DNA from: DASRAA01 sp963814165
Lineage (GTDB): Bacteria > Acidobacteriota > Terriglobia > Terriglobales > Acidobacteriaceae
Length of the DNA stretch: 64,000 nt
Direction of reading: 5' to 3'
Assembly: GCA_963814165.1 (NCBI GenBank)
Contig: CAWFBW010000008.1
Location: 372,001 to 436,000 of the forward strand
The notes under the pieces were generated by a model, which searched no databases, was not told the DNA's origin, and saw only the letters and a program-made list of their open reading frames with translations. The translations under genes were made by a program, and so were the position numbers. Below, one piece after another: positions 18,958-27,377 of the stretch (positions are counted from its first letter, which is position 1; each line of letters begins with the position of its first letter).

Positions 18958-20226
18958 ATGGCAACCACGATTACGCACACGCAAGAGACGAACCCCTGGG
19001 AACAGCAAGCGGCGCGTTTTAACATCGCCGCCCACAAGCTCAATCTCGAGGAAGGCCTGTGGCGCGTGCTGCAGCAGCCCAACCGCGAGATCATCGTCCA
19101 CATTCCCGTGATGATGGACAACGGCACGCTCGAAGTCTTCACCGGCTATCGCGTGCAGCACTCCATCGCGCGCGGCCCGGCCAAGGGCGGGGTGCGCTAC
19201 TCGCCCGACGTAACGCTCGACGAAGTCCGCGCCCTCGCCAGTTGGATGACCTGGAAGTGCGCCGTGGTGAACATTCCCTTCGGCGGTGCCAAGGGCGGAA
19301 TCATCTGCGACCCCAAGAATATGTCGCGCGGCGAACTGGAGCGCATGACCCGCCGCTACACCTCCGAGCTGATCGAGTTCATCGGCCCCGAGAAAGACGT
19401 CCCGGCACCAGACGTCAATACCAACGAACAGACCATGGCGTGGATGATGGACACCTACTCCATGCATATGCGGCAGACCGTCACCGCCGTTGTCACCGGC
19501 AAGCCGCTGAACATGGGCGGATCGCGCGGTCGCCGCGAAGCCACCGGCCGCGGCGTGATGATCACCGCCGATGAGTCCATCAAGCACCTTCGGATGAGCA
19601 AGGGCGACACTCGCGTCATCATCCAGGGCTTCGGCAACGTCGGTTCCAACGCGGCGCAACTCATGTATCAGGCCGGCTACAAAGTCGTCGGCATCGGCGA
19701 GTGGGACGGCGGACTGTTCAACAGCCATGGTATCGACATCGACGCGCTCGTCGAATACCGCCAGAAGGAAGGCACCATCCACGGCTTCAAGGGCGCCGAG
19801 CGGGCCATCACCGAAGAGCTGCTCATTACCGACTGCGATGTGCTGGTGCCCGCGGCGACGGAGAATGTCATCACCTCGCTCAACGCCGATCAGGTGAAGG
19901 CGAAAGTGCTGGTCGAGGGCGCGAACGGTCCAACGACTGCTGCTGCCGACGACATCCTCGCCGACAAGGGCGTCTTCGTGATGCCCGACATCCTTGCCAA
20001 CGCCGGCGGCGTGACTGCTTCCTACTTCGAGTGGGTGCAAGACCGCCAGGGCTACTTCTGGAAGGAGTCGGTGGTCAACGAGCAACTGAAAGACATCATG
20101 GTCGAGTCGTTCGAATCCGTCGTAAGCTACGCCCAGAAGCACCACGTGAACAACCGCATCGCGGCCTACATGTTGGCCATCGATCGCGTGGCGTTTACGA
20201 TTCGCCAGCGCGGAATTTACGCTTAG
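18958..20226 (+). CDS. gdhA: Glutamate dehydrogenase
   Basis: The enzyme interconverts glutamate and 2-oxoglutarate plus ammonia. The 422-residue length matches the hexameric form. The segment GPAKGGVRYSPDV carries the substrate-binding Lys residues, PFGGAKGG contains the catalytic Lys, and the Rossmann motif is GFGNVGSNAAQ. The downstream PAATENVI and ANAGGVTASYFEWVQ blocks are also conserved. The cofactor cannot be assigned safely. The ribosome site is GGAG before the ATG at 18958. A clear terminator follows. Confidence 0.96.
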   Translation: MATTITHTQETNPWEQQAARFNIAAHKLNLEEGLWRVLQQPNREIIVHIPVMMDNGTLEVFTGYRVQHSIARGPAKGGVRYSPDVTLDEVRALASWMTWKCAVVNIPFGGAKGGIICDPKNMSRGELERMTRRYTSELIEFIGPEKDVPAPDVNTNEQTMAWMMDTYSMHMRQTVTAVVTGKPLNMGGSRGRREATGRGVMITADESIKHLRMSKGDTRVIIQGFGNVGSNAAQLMYQAGYKVVGIGEWDGGLFNSHGIDIDALVEYRQKEGTIHGFKGAERAITEELLITDCDVLVPAATENVITSLNADQVKAKVLVEGANGPTTAAADDILADKGVFVMPDILANAGGVTASYFEWVQDRQGYFWKESVVNEQLKDIMVESFESVVSYAQKHHVNNRIAAYMLAIDRVAFTIRQRGIYA

Positions 20227-20245
20227 CGAAGTGTCCATATTCTGG

Positions 20246-20277
20246 ACAAGCGGCTCCCGTTTTGGGAGCCGTTTGTG
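20246..20277 (+). terminator. Terminator after glutamate dehydrogenase gene
   Basis: An inverted repeat (CGGCTCCC at 20251-20258 with GGGAGCCG at 20264-20271) is extended by ACAA/TTTGT pairing. It follows the gdhA stop by about 20 bp and is followed by a short T-rich stretch. Confidence 0.75.
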
Positions 20278-20638
20278 TCGGTGGGCACCCCCTCGGTATC
20301 CCCGAAGCAAAGTCGAACAGTGTCCGAGAGGGGTGAGTAACCACCTCATGGTTACCCCAAGCAAAGATGGTAAGGGAAGGCAAGAGAAATGTGCGGAAAA
20401 ATGCGGGGCTTTACCGAAATGGGAAAGCGCGGCCACCACAGAGAAAGTCAGGCAAGAATCAATTCACCACGGAAGACGCGGAACCAGGACAAGGAAATTG
20501 GACGAAAGACAGAGTTCGCCATAGGGGAAACCGAAGAGGCCCAGTTGCCAGTGGAACTCAAAAGGCCCATCCGGCCAACGGAAGGCCGGATGGGCACGTA
20601 ATTCGTCGTTCAAAGGTACGTCCTAACACGACGCGATC
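20278..20638. other. Intergenic, repeat-bearing, no recognised gene
   Basis: No supported ORF. The segment holds fragments like ACCACAGAGAAAG and TTCACCACGGAAGACGCGGA, and the module CAGTTGCCAGTGGAACTCAA (20542-20561) that recurs at 25512-25532. It ends with a strong hairpin at 20560-20597. Confidence 0.5.
20560..20597. repeat. Dispersed hairpin repeat, copy 3, possible terminator
   Basis: A 12-bp inverted repeat (GCCCATCCGGCC with GGCCGGATGGGC) lies just past the end of the convergent minus-strand gene at 20639 and may terminate it. Its core is shared with the repeats at 4021-4061 and 22682-22722, although the arrangement differs. Confidence 0.6.
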
Positions 20639-21160
20639 TTATCTGGCTTTGTGTTGCATGAGGGGATCGCCCTTTCCGGCTTCGCCCTTCAGAGTCTCCA
20701 TGAGCTTGAAGCCCGGAGATGGAATCTGGTCTTTCTCACGGCAGACGAAGTAGTTGATGGCTCCGGCCGTCAGGCAGCCTTTGCTGAGGTCGCCGACATT
20801 CTGCAACAGGTCAATGTGGTCCGTGCGGTAGCCCGGACCATAGGGCGGTGCGAGTAGCGTCGCATGGGCGACCGAAAATGCTCCAGTGCCCGAGCCGGTG
20901 CCATTGGTGGCGAGAGTGCCGATCACGCGGAAGCCGGTTCCCGTGCTGTGGGAAGGTCCGCCCACAAGAAATACCTCGTACTTGGTGCTGGGTTGACCAT
21001 ACTGAATGTTGATCTCGACGTGAAGATTGCCGCCGGGTTCGCTGTAGGCGACCATGCCGATTTGCGGTCCGTCCATATCGAGTGTCCCGCCAAAACCGTT
21101 GTTGTCTCTGTCATAGACTGCCGGGACGTGTGTCTCCTTGATTGGTCCAACTGTTGGCAT
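20639..21160 (-). CDS. Hypothetical protein, Gly-rich, function unknown
   Basis: I do not recognise this 173-residue protein. It has no signal peptide or membrane helix. The first half looks like beta-rich sequence (GGTLDMDGPQIGMVAYSEPGG, NLHVEINIQYGQP, KYEVFLVGGP), with a Gly/Thr-rich stretch (~85-100) and a basic C-terminus. A good ribosome site (GAGGTAG) precedes the ATG at 21160. It stands alone: no gene lies within 800 bp upstream. The coding call rests on the ribosome site, length and ordinary composition. Confidence 0.65.
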   Translation of the reverse strand: MPTVGPIKETHVPAVYDRDNNGFGGTLDMDGPQIGMVAYSEPGGNLHVEINIQYGQPSTKYEVFLVGGPSHSTGTGFRVIGTLATNGTGSGTGAFSVAHATLLAPPYGPGYRTDHIDLLQNVGDLSKGCLTAGAINYFVCREKDQIPSPGFKLMETLKGEAGKGDPLMQHKAR

Positions 21161-21980
21161 ACTGCTACCTCACTTCTGATTGTGAAATTCGCCACGCCGC
21201 GATTCCCGGCTTTCTGTTTTGAATCGCGGCGATACACGGTGAAGAGCAATTGCTGTGCCGCGAACTAGCGATTCTTTACATTCGGCGGGGGTGTTAACAA
21301 GTTCGTTAGCAGCAATGAGGTACATCGCAGCGAGTAAAGTTTGCGCAATTTCGCAGCGGTGGTTCGTCGATTCAAACTATCCGGGTGGATAGGCAGGGAC
21401 GCGCGTTTCGGATAGCGCTTCCGGTTGCGGGAGTCAGTTGTCAGTTAAGCCGTAACGCGCAGTACGGCGAAATTACCGCGGCGGCTAAAAGCCGGAAATC
21501 TTTGTCGGCATTCCATGCACCGCTGAAGCGGTGCTCCACCCTGGGACGCCAGGAGCGATGGGTCCACGAGCTCGGGCTGAAGCCCTCGCGGAAGAGTGGC
21601 GTCGCCTCCACCCCACGAACCGCAAGACCTTCGGTTCGCGGGGACCCCGGACCCGTGGGACCCCCGGTCTATAAAACGAGCTTGCTCACCGTTGAATCGG
21701 TGGAATGTCTTCTGCCGTCCCGCAGGCGGGACTGGATTGTCGCGGGTTCGGGGCAATTAGTGTTCTCGGTGCGCGAGGCCTACGCTTTTGCTTCCGCAAA
21801 AAGGGATGGGGCATTCCGCTCTCCACTCATTTAGTGAGAGAGTCAAAAAGAAAGGACGTGCGACGGCGGGTACGGTGACATAGGATGATCTCAAAAGGGG
21901 TGATGGACTTCCAGGCGTCCACTTTCACCCCGGCTGAAGGAAAGAAATATTAGGATAGTTTGACTCAAAAAGGGGAAATT
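21161..21980. other. Long intergenic region with a dispersed repeat
   Basis: This 820-bp stretch has no supported gene. It includes the module GTCAGTTGTCAGT (21432-21446) and copy 1 of a ~190-bp repeat at 21571-21760. ORFs crossing it have no ribosome site and end inside the repeat. The last ~80 bp lead into the cupin gene. Confidence 0.55.
21571..21760 (+). repeat. ~190-bp dispersed repeat, copy 1
   Basis: It starts with CTCGGGCTGAAGCCCTCG and includes ATAAAACGAGCTT, TCTTCTGCCGT and AGGCGGGACTG. It ends near TCGCGGGTTCGGGGCAAT. The same ordered landmarks occur at 22496-22641 in the same orientation, with a different middle. The two copies flank the cupin gene. Confidence 0.75.
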
Positions 21981-22451
21981 ATGCAGCGTGTGGCCGAAGT
22001 GAACGCGTCGGAGGAGACCATCAAGATTGGTACGCTGGGGATCCGTTTCCTCCTCACCGGCGGTGATTCGAATGGGAGCGTCTCGGTGTTCGAAGTCCTG
22101 GTCCCAGCCGGGCAGAAGCTGGCGGCACCGGCGCACAAGAATGACGCGTACGAGGAGGTACTCTACGGGATCGAGGGCGTTCTTACCTGGACAGTCGACG
22201 GCACGCCCATCGAGGTTGGTCCCGGGCAGGCGCTGTGCATTCCGCGAGGCGCGGTGCACCGTTTCGATAATCTTGGCAATGCCGATGTGAAGCAGCTTGC
22301 TGTCATATCTCCGGCGATCATGGGCACGGCGTACTTCCGGGAAGCTGCCGAAGTGATCGAGGCGGCTGCCGGTGGACCGCCTGACCGCGCGAAGATGATG
22401 GAGGTCTTCCGCCGTCATGGCATGACGCTCGCCGTGCCGCCCGTGGGGTGA
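21981..22451 (+). CDS. Cupin-domain protein
   Basis: The 156-residue protein has a single cupin barrel. The first cupin motif (PAHKNDAYEEVLYGIEGVL) has His and Glu residues in the metal-binding positions, and the second (PRGAVHRFDNLG) has the last His. It is probably a metal-binding enzyme or a small-molecule binding protein; the substrate cannot be told. The Met at 21981 was chosen because AGGGGAAA precedes it. The longer reading starts at a TTG without a ribosome site. It is flanked on both sides by copies of the same dispersed repeat. Confidence 0.85.
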   Translation: MQRVAEVNASEETIKIGTLGIRFLLTGGDSNGSVSVFEVLVPAGQKLAAPAHKNDAYEEVLYGIEGVLTWTVDGTPIEVGPGQALCIPRGAVHRFDNLGNADVKQLAVISPAIMGTAYFREAAEVIEAAAGGPPDRAKMMEVFRRHGMTLAVPPVG

Positions 22452-22495
22452 GACATCGCGTTCGGGCGACACGCCGGAGCGGAGGGTGGAAGGCG

Positions 22496-22641
22496 CTCGG
22501 GCTGAAGCCCTCGTGCAAATGTGTCGTCCCCGAGGGGACTCGGGAACGATAAAACGAGCTTTCCCAGCCCGCCGCGGCGGGCTGGGCTTTCTTCTGCCGT
22601 ACCGCGAGGCGGGACTGAATTATCGTGGGTTCGAGGCAATC
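22496..22641 (+). repeat. ~190-bp dispersed repeat, copy 2
   Basis: It matches the landmarks of 21571-21760 from CTCGGGCTGAAGCCCTCG to TCGTGGGTTCGAGGCAAT. Its middle contains the hairpin CAGCCCGCCGCGGCGGGCTG. It lies immediately downstream of the cupin gene. Confidence 0.75.
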
Positions 22642-22681
22642 GATGTCCCGAGTCTGCGGTTGTCAGTTGTCAGTAAAAGTC

Positions 22682-22722
22682 AGAAGACCCACCCGGCCAA
22701 AATCGGGCCGGATGGGGCACCC
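22682..22722 (+). repeat. Dispersed intergenic hairpin repeat, copy 2
   Basis: The sequence AGAAGACCCACCCGGCCAAA followed by ATCGGGCCGGATGGGGCACCC is almost identical to the reverse complement of 4021-4061. Confidence 0.7.
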
Positions 22723-22921
22723 AACTCAGGATGGTTTGCTGTTAGGGAAGTCGCCGGGTGGGCCACCAGCCGATTGCAGCTTTTGGCAAAGGCCCCACAA
22801 TTGCCAAAATCAGGCAATTGTAGGCCGCGAGATTTGTGGGCCACCAGCCCCACATTGTCCTCTTTCTGAAGCTCCATCAACAAACGTCGAAATGTTTGGC
22901 CATCGACTGTAACATGGTGCC

Positions 22922-24355
22922 ATGAGCGATCCGTTGGTGGCCCAGCGCGAGCTTTTCGCAATTCTTGAAGAGTTTTTTAGGAGGGCGACTGGAAAGTCGG
23001 CACCAGAATTTGCGAAGCTGGACGAGTTTTCCGCGACCATTAAAGCCGAGGTCCAGCGCATTGCTCCGACTAGCGTCGAAGCTTTCAAATGGGCCATGCC
23101 AGAGCTCATACGTTTTTATACACAGCATAGAACGACGCTCTGGACCGCTTCCCAGAGTCAGGGTGGCGTGAAGCTGGTATTGGGTGGTAGCAGTCGATTC
23201 GGAAGGACGCAGTTAGATGCTGTTCGGCGACTACTGCTATATGCGGATACGGTTTTGATTCCTGATCCGGTGCTGCCGTGGATCGAGGCCGAGAGAAAGG
23301 AAGAGCGATTCCCACATGTTTCGATTCTCGAGGCCGTCTTTTTTCTTCTTAGACTGAAACCTCTGGTCGATAGTGACTTAGGCTTTCCTCCCGTGATCGT
23401 TTTCCAAAGTTGGGAACGATCTTTGGCGATACGCGACGAGCAGACGGCGCACGGAATAGAGGGGCTCATCGCCACCGTTTTCTCTGAAGCGCTCGAGAGA
23501 GAATTGTCATCGCTGCCCGATATAGTTGCATTTGCTGCGGCGAACCCAGAGTATTTTCTGGACACCGTCGAAAAGAAGAAGCTGTTTGTGGCTCCTGGAG
23601 GCAACGTCGGCGAGCCGTTAAATGATGCAATCGCTCGTTACCGGTGGGAAATACGTCAGTGGCGTACCGGCGAACATCTCGAGACAATGAATGGCCTGCC
23701 TGACGCGGTCTTCGTATGCAACGGAATCTTCGAGAGACTTGAACCTCAGTACCACCTACTTGAAAACGCCAAGGAATTACGCGCGCAGCCGCTGCTTGCC
23801 ATCGAGGCGCAAGCGCACTATTTTTCTATCTGTGCAAACTCCGTTGAGGAACAACTAATTGATAATGAGGTCATCACACCCACAACAAGGGCGACAATCA
23901 TGTCGCTGGCCAGTCAGAGGTTTGAGTGGATTGGGAATGCACCGATCTCCGCCCTCGTTGAGATGCGCAAAAGAAACGAGAACCTAGTATTTCGGGAGCA
24001 GCTGTCGCAGTCGATCGCACTACTCAATAGTGCTTCGCTGAACGACTTAGACCGAGTCGCAGCCGAAGTGAGCTTGCAGATAGGGGCACTCCTCAACTCG
24101 CATAAAGTGGAAGCAAGACGAATCGAGGAAACGTATCGACCAAAGTACGGAGCGCTGGCGGCGGCCGGTTTGCTGACTCTGGGCGTCTTTGCGATCCCGT
24201 ATCTTGCGCCTTTGTACGCTGCCGTGCCCCCACTCGTAATTGCAAGTCAGTACATCGAGTCAAAATTTGCCGAGAAGCGTGAGCAGCGTAAGCTAGCTGG
24301 CTCGCTACTCGGAGTACTTGGCTATGCCGAAAATGCACCTGACGACACTGAGTAG
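22922..24355 (+). CDS. Unknown protein with C-terminal membrane hairpin, next to TIR gene
   Basis: I do not recognise this 477-residue protein. The N-terminal ~100 residues are helical. The centre contains the block LLLYADTVLIPDPVLPWIEAE, then HVSILEAVFFLLRLKPLVDSD and PPVIVFQSWERSLA, which look like a globular alpha/beta fold. Residues ~330-405 are predicted helical. Residues ~408-445 are hydrophobic with a Pro break (two membrane segments), followed by a charged tail. Base composition is visibly more AT-rich than the housekeeping genes. It lies 162 bp upstream of the pentapeptide-TIR gene on the same strand, in a repeat-rich stretch. An immune or stress function is a guess from that neighbour only. 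Confidence 0.7.
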   Translation: MSDPLVAQRELFAILEEFFRRATGKSAPEFAKLDEFSATIKAEVQRIAPTSVEAFKWAMPELIRFYTQHRTTLWTASQSQGGVKLVLGGSSRFGRTQLDAVRRLLLYADTVLIPDPVLPWIEAERKEERFPHVSILEAVFFLLRLKPLVDSDLGFPPVIVFQSWERSLAIRDEQTAHGIEGLIATVFSEALERELSSLPDIVAFAAANPEYFLDTVEKKKLFVAPGGNVGEPLNDAIARYRWEIRQWRTGEHLETMNGLPDAVFVCNGIFERLEPQYHLLENAKELRAQPLLAIEAQAHYFSICANSVEEQLIDNEVITPTTRATIMSLASQRFEWIGNAPISALVEMRKRNENLVFREQLSQSIALLNSASLNDLDRVAAEVSLQIGALLNSHKVEARRIEETYRPKYGALAAAGLLTLGVFAIPYLAPLYAAVPPLVIASQYIESKFAEKREQRKLAGSLLGVLGYAENAPDDTE

Positions 24356-24517
24356 CAGCTTCGGTGGGCATCGGCCAGAAGCTCCCTTTGGCTCTGAAAG
24401 AGTCGAATCGGAGTGTTCCATTACTCCCTAGTTATGGGGAAAGAATGCGAAGTATTTGACTCTTGATGCTCTTGCAGTGCTTCATATGATTCAAGAAGCA
24501 AGCGAGGTCACGCGGCA

Positions 24518-25510
24518 ATGGCGAACCCTGAACATCTCGCAATCCTCAAGCAAGGGGTCGAGCAGTGGAATAAGTGGAGGGAGGATCATCCGGATTTCTC
24601 GGCGGACCTTTTTGAGGCAGAACTCACGTGGGCGAGGCTAAGTGGGGCCGATCTCGCCGGAGCAGACCTCGCCGACGCGAGTTTAATCGGGGCGGACCTC
24701 ACCGCGGCAAACCTCAGCGACGCGAATCTCATCGGGGCGGACCTCACCGCGGCGGACCTCACTGCGGCAGATATGAGCGGGGCTAGCGTCAGCTATGCTG
24801 TCCTCACCAGGGCCAATCTCGGCGGAGCGGACTTCAAAGAGGCGGGAGTATTTGGAACATACTTTGCAGATGTCGATCTAAGCGTTGCAAAGGGTCTCGA
24901 AACTATGGAACACCAAGGCCCTTCGAGTATCGATATTGACACCATCTACAAGTCGCACGGCAAGATTCCCGAGGTCTTCCTGCGCGGCTGCGGCGTTCCT
25001 GAAGAGTTCATTACCTTCATTCAAAGCATGAGCGTAAATCCCACCGAGTACTATTCGTGCTACATCAGCTACTCGATGCACGACCAGGATTTTGCCGAGC
25101 GGCTCCATACCGACCTGCAAGCCAAGGGCGTGCGCTGCTGGTTTGCGCCGCATGACATTCACGGCGGGAAGAAGATTCACGAGCAGATTGACGAGGCGAT
25201 TCGGTTGCATGACCGGCTGCTGCTGATCCTGTCGGAGCACAGCATGTCGAGCGAGTGGGTAAAGACCGAGATCGCCAAGGCGCGCAAACGGGAGACGAAA
25301 GAAGGGAAGCGGGTGTTGTTTCCCGTCCGGCTGGTGGGGCTTGAGAGGCTGCGCGATTGGGAGTGCTTCGACGGCGATACGGGGAAAGATTCGGCGCGCG
25401 AGATACGGGAGTATTTCATTCCGGACTTCAGCAATTGGAAAGACCATGATTCGTATCAGGCGGGGTTGGGGAGGCTGGTGGGGGACTTGAAAGCAGTGGG
25501 CAGTGGATAG
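24518..25510 (+). CDS. Pentapeptide-repeat protein with C-terminal TIR domain
   Basis: The 330-residue protein starts with a short helical segment, then about 18 A(D/N)LxxA pentapeptide units (~37-125). A conserved linker follows (GLETMEHQGPSSIDIDTIYK, then LRGCGVPEEFI, ~126-168), then a TIR domain (~179-325). The TIR part shows YSCYISYSMHDQDFAERL, CWFAPHDI and SEWVKTEI. Glu251 in the last motif aligns with the catalytic Glu of NAD-cleaving TIR enzymes. Bacterial TIR proteins often act in anti-phage defence by degrading NAD or making signal nucleotides. This pentapeptide-linker-TIR architecture is widespread but its function is not established. It may work with the upstream membrane protein. 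Confidence 0.88.
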   Translation: MANPEHLAILKQGVEQWNKWREDHPDFSADLFEAELTWARLSGADLAGADLADASLIGADLTAANLSDANLIGADLTAADLTAADMSGASVSYAVLTRANLGGADFKEAGVFGTYFADVDLSVAKGLETMEHQGPSSIDIDTIYKSHGKIPEVFLRGCGVPEEFITFIQSMSVNPTEYYSCYISYSMHDQDFAERLHTDLQAKGVRCWFAPHDIHGGKKIHEQIDEAIRLHDRLLLILSEHSMSSEWVKTEIAKARKRETKEGKRVLFPVRLVGLERLRDWECFDGDTGKDSAREIREYFIPDFSNWKDHDSYQAGLGRLVGDLKAVGSG

Positions 25511-25609
25511 TGGTCAGTTGCCAGTGAAACTCAAGAGCAGATCCCCCGCGCCAAGGGCGCGAGGGATGACAAATCCTTAAAAGCGGTGGGCCTCGGATAG
25601 ACTGCATGG

Positions 25610-26986
25610 GTGATGAGTTCGGCGATGCTGATGCTGGCGGGATGGCCGGGCCAAACGATTCCGCTTGCTGAGTGGCAGGTGGTCGCGGCGTACGCGGTGT
25701 TCGCCGTCAGCTACCTGGTGTTCGCGCTGGGCAAGTTGCCTGGGCTGAAGGGCGATCGCCCGGGTTTGGTCATCATGGGCGCGCTGCTCGTTGCGTTGAC
25801 GTCGCCGATGGCTGCGGCCGATTCTCCGAAACAGCAACTCACACCGGCTAATGTTCTCTCGGTGATGGAGCGGGTGGCGGATTGGCAACTGGCGCATCCT
25901 TCGGCGCACCCTGCAAACGATTGGACGCAGGCGGCTGGAGATGCCGGGATGATGGCGCTGGCCGGAATCGCGAGCGATCCGAAATATCTAGACGCGATGC
26001 GCGCGATGGGCCAGGCAAACGGTTGGAAGCCCGGGCCGCGAATGTATCAAGCCGACGATCTGGCGATTGGCCAGACGTACGCGGCGCTGTACGTTGTCTA
26101 TCGCGATCCGAAGATGATTGCTCCGCTGCGGGCGCGGCTCGACGCGATACTTGCTGCGCCGCCGGCAATCCAGAGCCTGGATTTCCATCAGCCGTACGAG
26201 CAGGTTTCGCAATTGTGGTCATGGTGCGATGCGCTGTTCATGGCTCCGCCGGTGTGGATGGAGATGTATGCCGCGACCGGCGACAAGCGCTATCTGGATT
26301 ATGTGGTGAAGAACTGGTGGCGTACGACGAACTATCTTTACGATCCGGGCGAGCACCTGTATTTTCGCGACAGCACGTACTTCGAGAAGCGCGAAGCCAA
26401 TGGCAAGAATGTCTTCTGGAGCCGCGGCAATGGATGGGTCATGGCTGGGCTGGTCAGAATGCTGCAGTTGTTGCCGGCGAACGATCCGAATCGAGGGCGC
26501 TTCGAACAACTGTTTCGAGACATGGCGGGAGCTGTTCTCAAGGCCCAGCAGCCCGATGGATTGTGGCGAGCGAGTTTGCTGGACCCGGAAAGCTATCCGC
26601 TGAAGGAGACGAGCGGCTCGGGTTTTTACACTTACGCGCTGGCGTGGGGCGTGAACCAAGGTTTGCTCGATGCAGCCACGTTCAAGCCTGCGATTCGGAA
26701 GGCGTGGACGGCGCTGGTGGACTGCGTGGAACCCGATGGGAAACTGACGCATGTGCAACCCATCGGGTCGGATCCGAAAAAGTTTGCGGACGATTCGACG
26801 GAGGTGTACGGCGTGGGAGCGTTCCTGCTGGCGGGTAGCGAGGTGTACAGGATGGCGGAATCGGAAGCCGCCAAGCCGCCTGCTGGGAAAGTGACGTCGG
26901 GCAGTTTGTCGAGTTTTACAATTCCGATGAATTTTTCCAAAAAAAGTCTGAGAGATGGCCGTCCGGGCCCAAAATCGGGAGCATAA
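25610..26986 (+). CDS. GH105-like unsaturated rhamnogalacturonyl hydrolase with transporter-like N-terminus
   Basis: Residues ~80-430 match the GH105 (YteR/YesR) family, which removes the unsaturated end sugar from pectin fragments. Landmarks are LSVMERVADWQL, YQADDLAIGQTY, WSWCDALFMAPPVW (with the family's catalytic Asp), FWSRGNGWVMAGLVRML and SGSGFYTYALAWGVNQGLLD. The first ~65 residues are unusual: YAVFAVSYLVFALGKLPGL followed by KGDRPGLVIMGALLVAL reads like the start of an ArsB/SLC13-type permease. Then SPMAAADSP resembles a signal cleavage site. The start is GTG at 25610 or ATG at 25613. A chimeric origin by deletion is likely. No other pectin gene is nearby. Confidence 0.85.
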   Translation: MMSSAMLMLAGWPGQTIPLAEWQVVAAYAVFAVSYLVFALGKLPGLKGDRPGLVIMGALLVALTSPMAAADSPKQQLTPANVLSVMERVADWQLAHPSAHPANDWTQAAGDAGMMALAGIASDPKYLDAMRAMGQANGWKPGPRMYQADDLAIGQTYAALYVVYRDPKMIAPLRARLDAILAAPPAIQSLDFHQPYEQVSQLWSWCDALFMAPPVWMEMYAATGDKRYLDYVVKNWWRTTNYLYDPGEHLYFRDSTYFEKREANGKNVFWSRGNGWVMAGLVRMLQLLPANDPNRGRFEQLFRDMAGAVLKAQQPDGLWRASLLDPESYPLKETSGSGFYTYALAWGVNQGLLDAATFKPAIRKAWTALVDCVEPDGKLTHVQPIGSDPKKFADDSTEVYGVGAFLLAGSEVYRMAESEAAKPPAGKVTSGSLSSFTIPMNFSKKSLRDGRPGPKSGA

Positions 26987-27006
26987 TATTTCTCAAGGAA
27001 GTAGCC

Positions 27007-27282
27007 GTGGGGATCGCTCGATTCAAGCCCAGCACGTATCGCCTTCGATTTGCCCTCCGCACGATTGCCGTGGCGGTGAGTTTTCCAGTGATCGTGCTGG
27101 TCATCGTCTGCGCAACCTTGTTCCATCCCATCGCCTCAGTGAAAGGCAAATTCCACACATCACTACGCCTCTGGATGAGCGTGCTGGACTGGATGAAGGG
27201 GATTCCCATCGGCTACACCTATTGGGTGCAATACCAGGCGCCCGCGATGGTCGACGAGATCGCGGTGCTTCACGACGAATAA
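27007..27282 (+). CDS. Small membrane protein, unknown
   Basis: This 91-residue protein starts at GTG 27007, with AAGGAAG nine bases upstream. It has a basic N-terminus (MGIARFKPSTYRLRFALR) and one hydrophobic helix (~18-42, TIAVAVSFPVIVLVIVCATLF), followed by a short soluble part. No family is recognised. It begins 20 bp after the GH105-like gene and precedes pgsA on the same strand, so it may be an accessory membrane protein of either. Confidence 0.6.
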   Translation: MGIARFKPSTYRLRFALRTIAVAVSFPVIVLVIVCATLFHPIASVKGKFHTSLRLWMSVLDWMKGIPIGYTYWVQYQAPAMVDEIAVLHDE

Positions 27283-27377
27283 CGCGCTGAAATCGCGCGG
27301 TTGCTTTCCTCTTGATGCGTGAACGATAATCAGCTTGGCAGCGGCGACCCGGCGGCGCCGCACGGCAACCCGCTCAC

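Larger units (their letters stand above)
22452..22921. other. Repeat-packed intergenic region
   Basis: No gene is supported in this 470-bp stretch. It holds copy 2 of the ~190-bp repeat (22496-22641), a GTTGTCAGTTGTCAGTAAAAG module (~22660), copy 2 of the hairpin repeat (22682-22722), and palindromic ATTGCCAAAATCAGGCAATT sequence (~22799-22820) followed by GTGGGCCACCAGCCCCAC. Confidence 0.55.

Noticed and set aside
18814..20439. 541-codon minus-strand ORF opposite glutamate dehydrogenase gene
   Set aside because: His/Asp/Gly-rich antisense frame of a well-supported gene.
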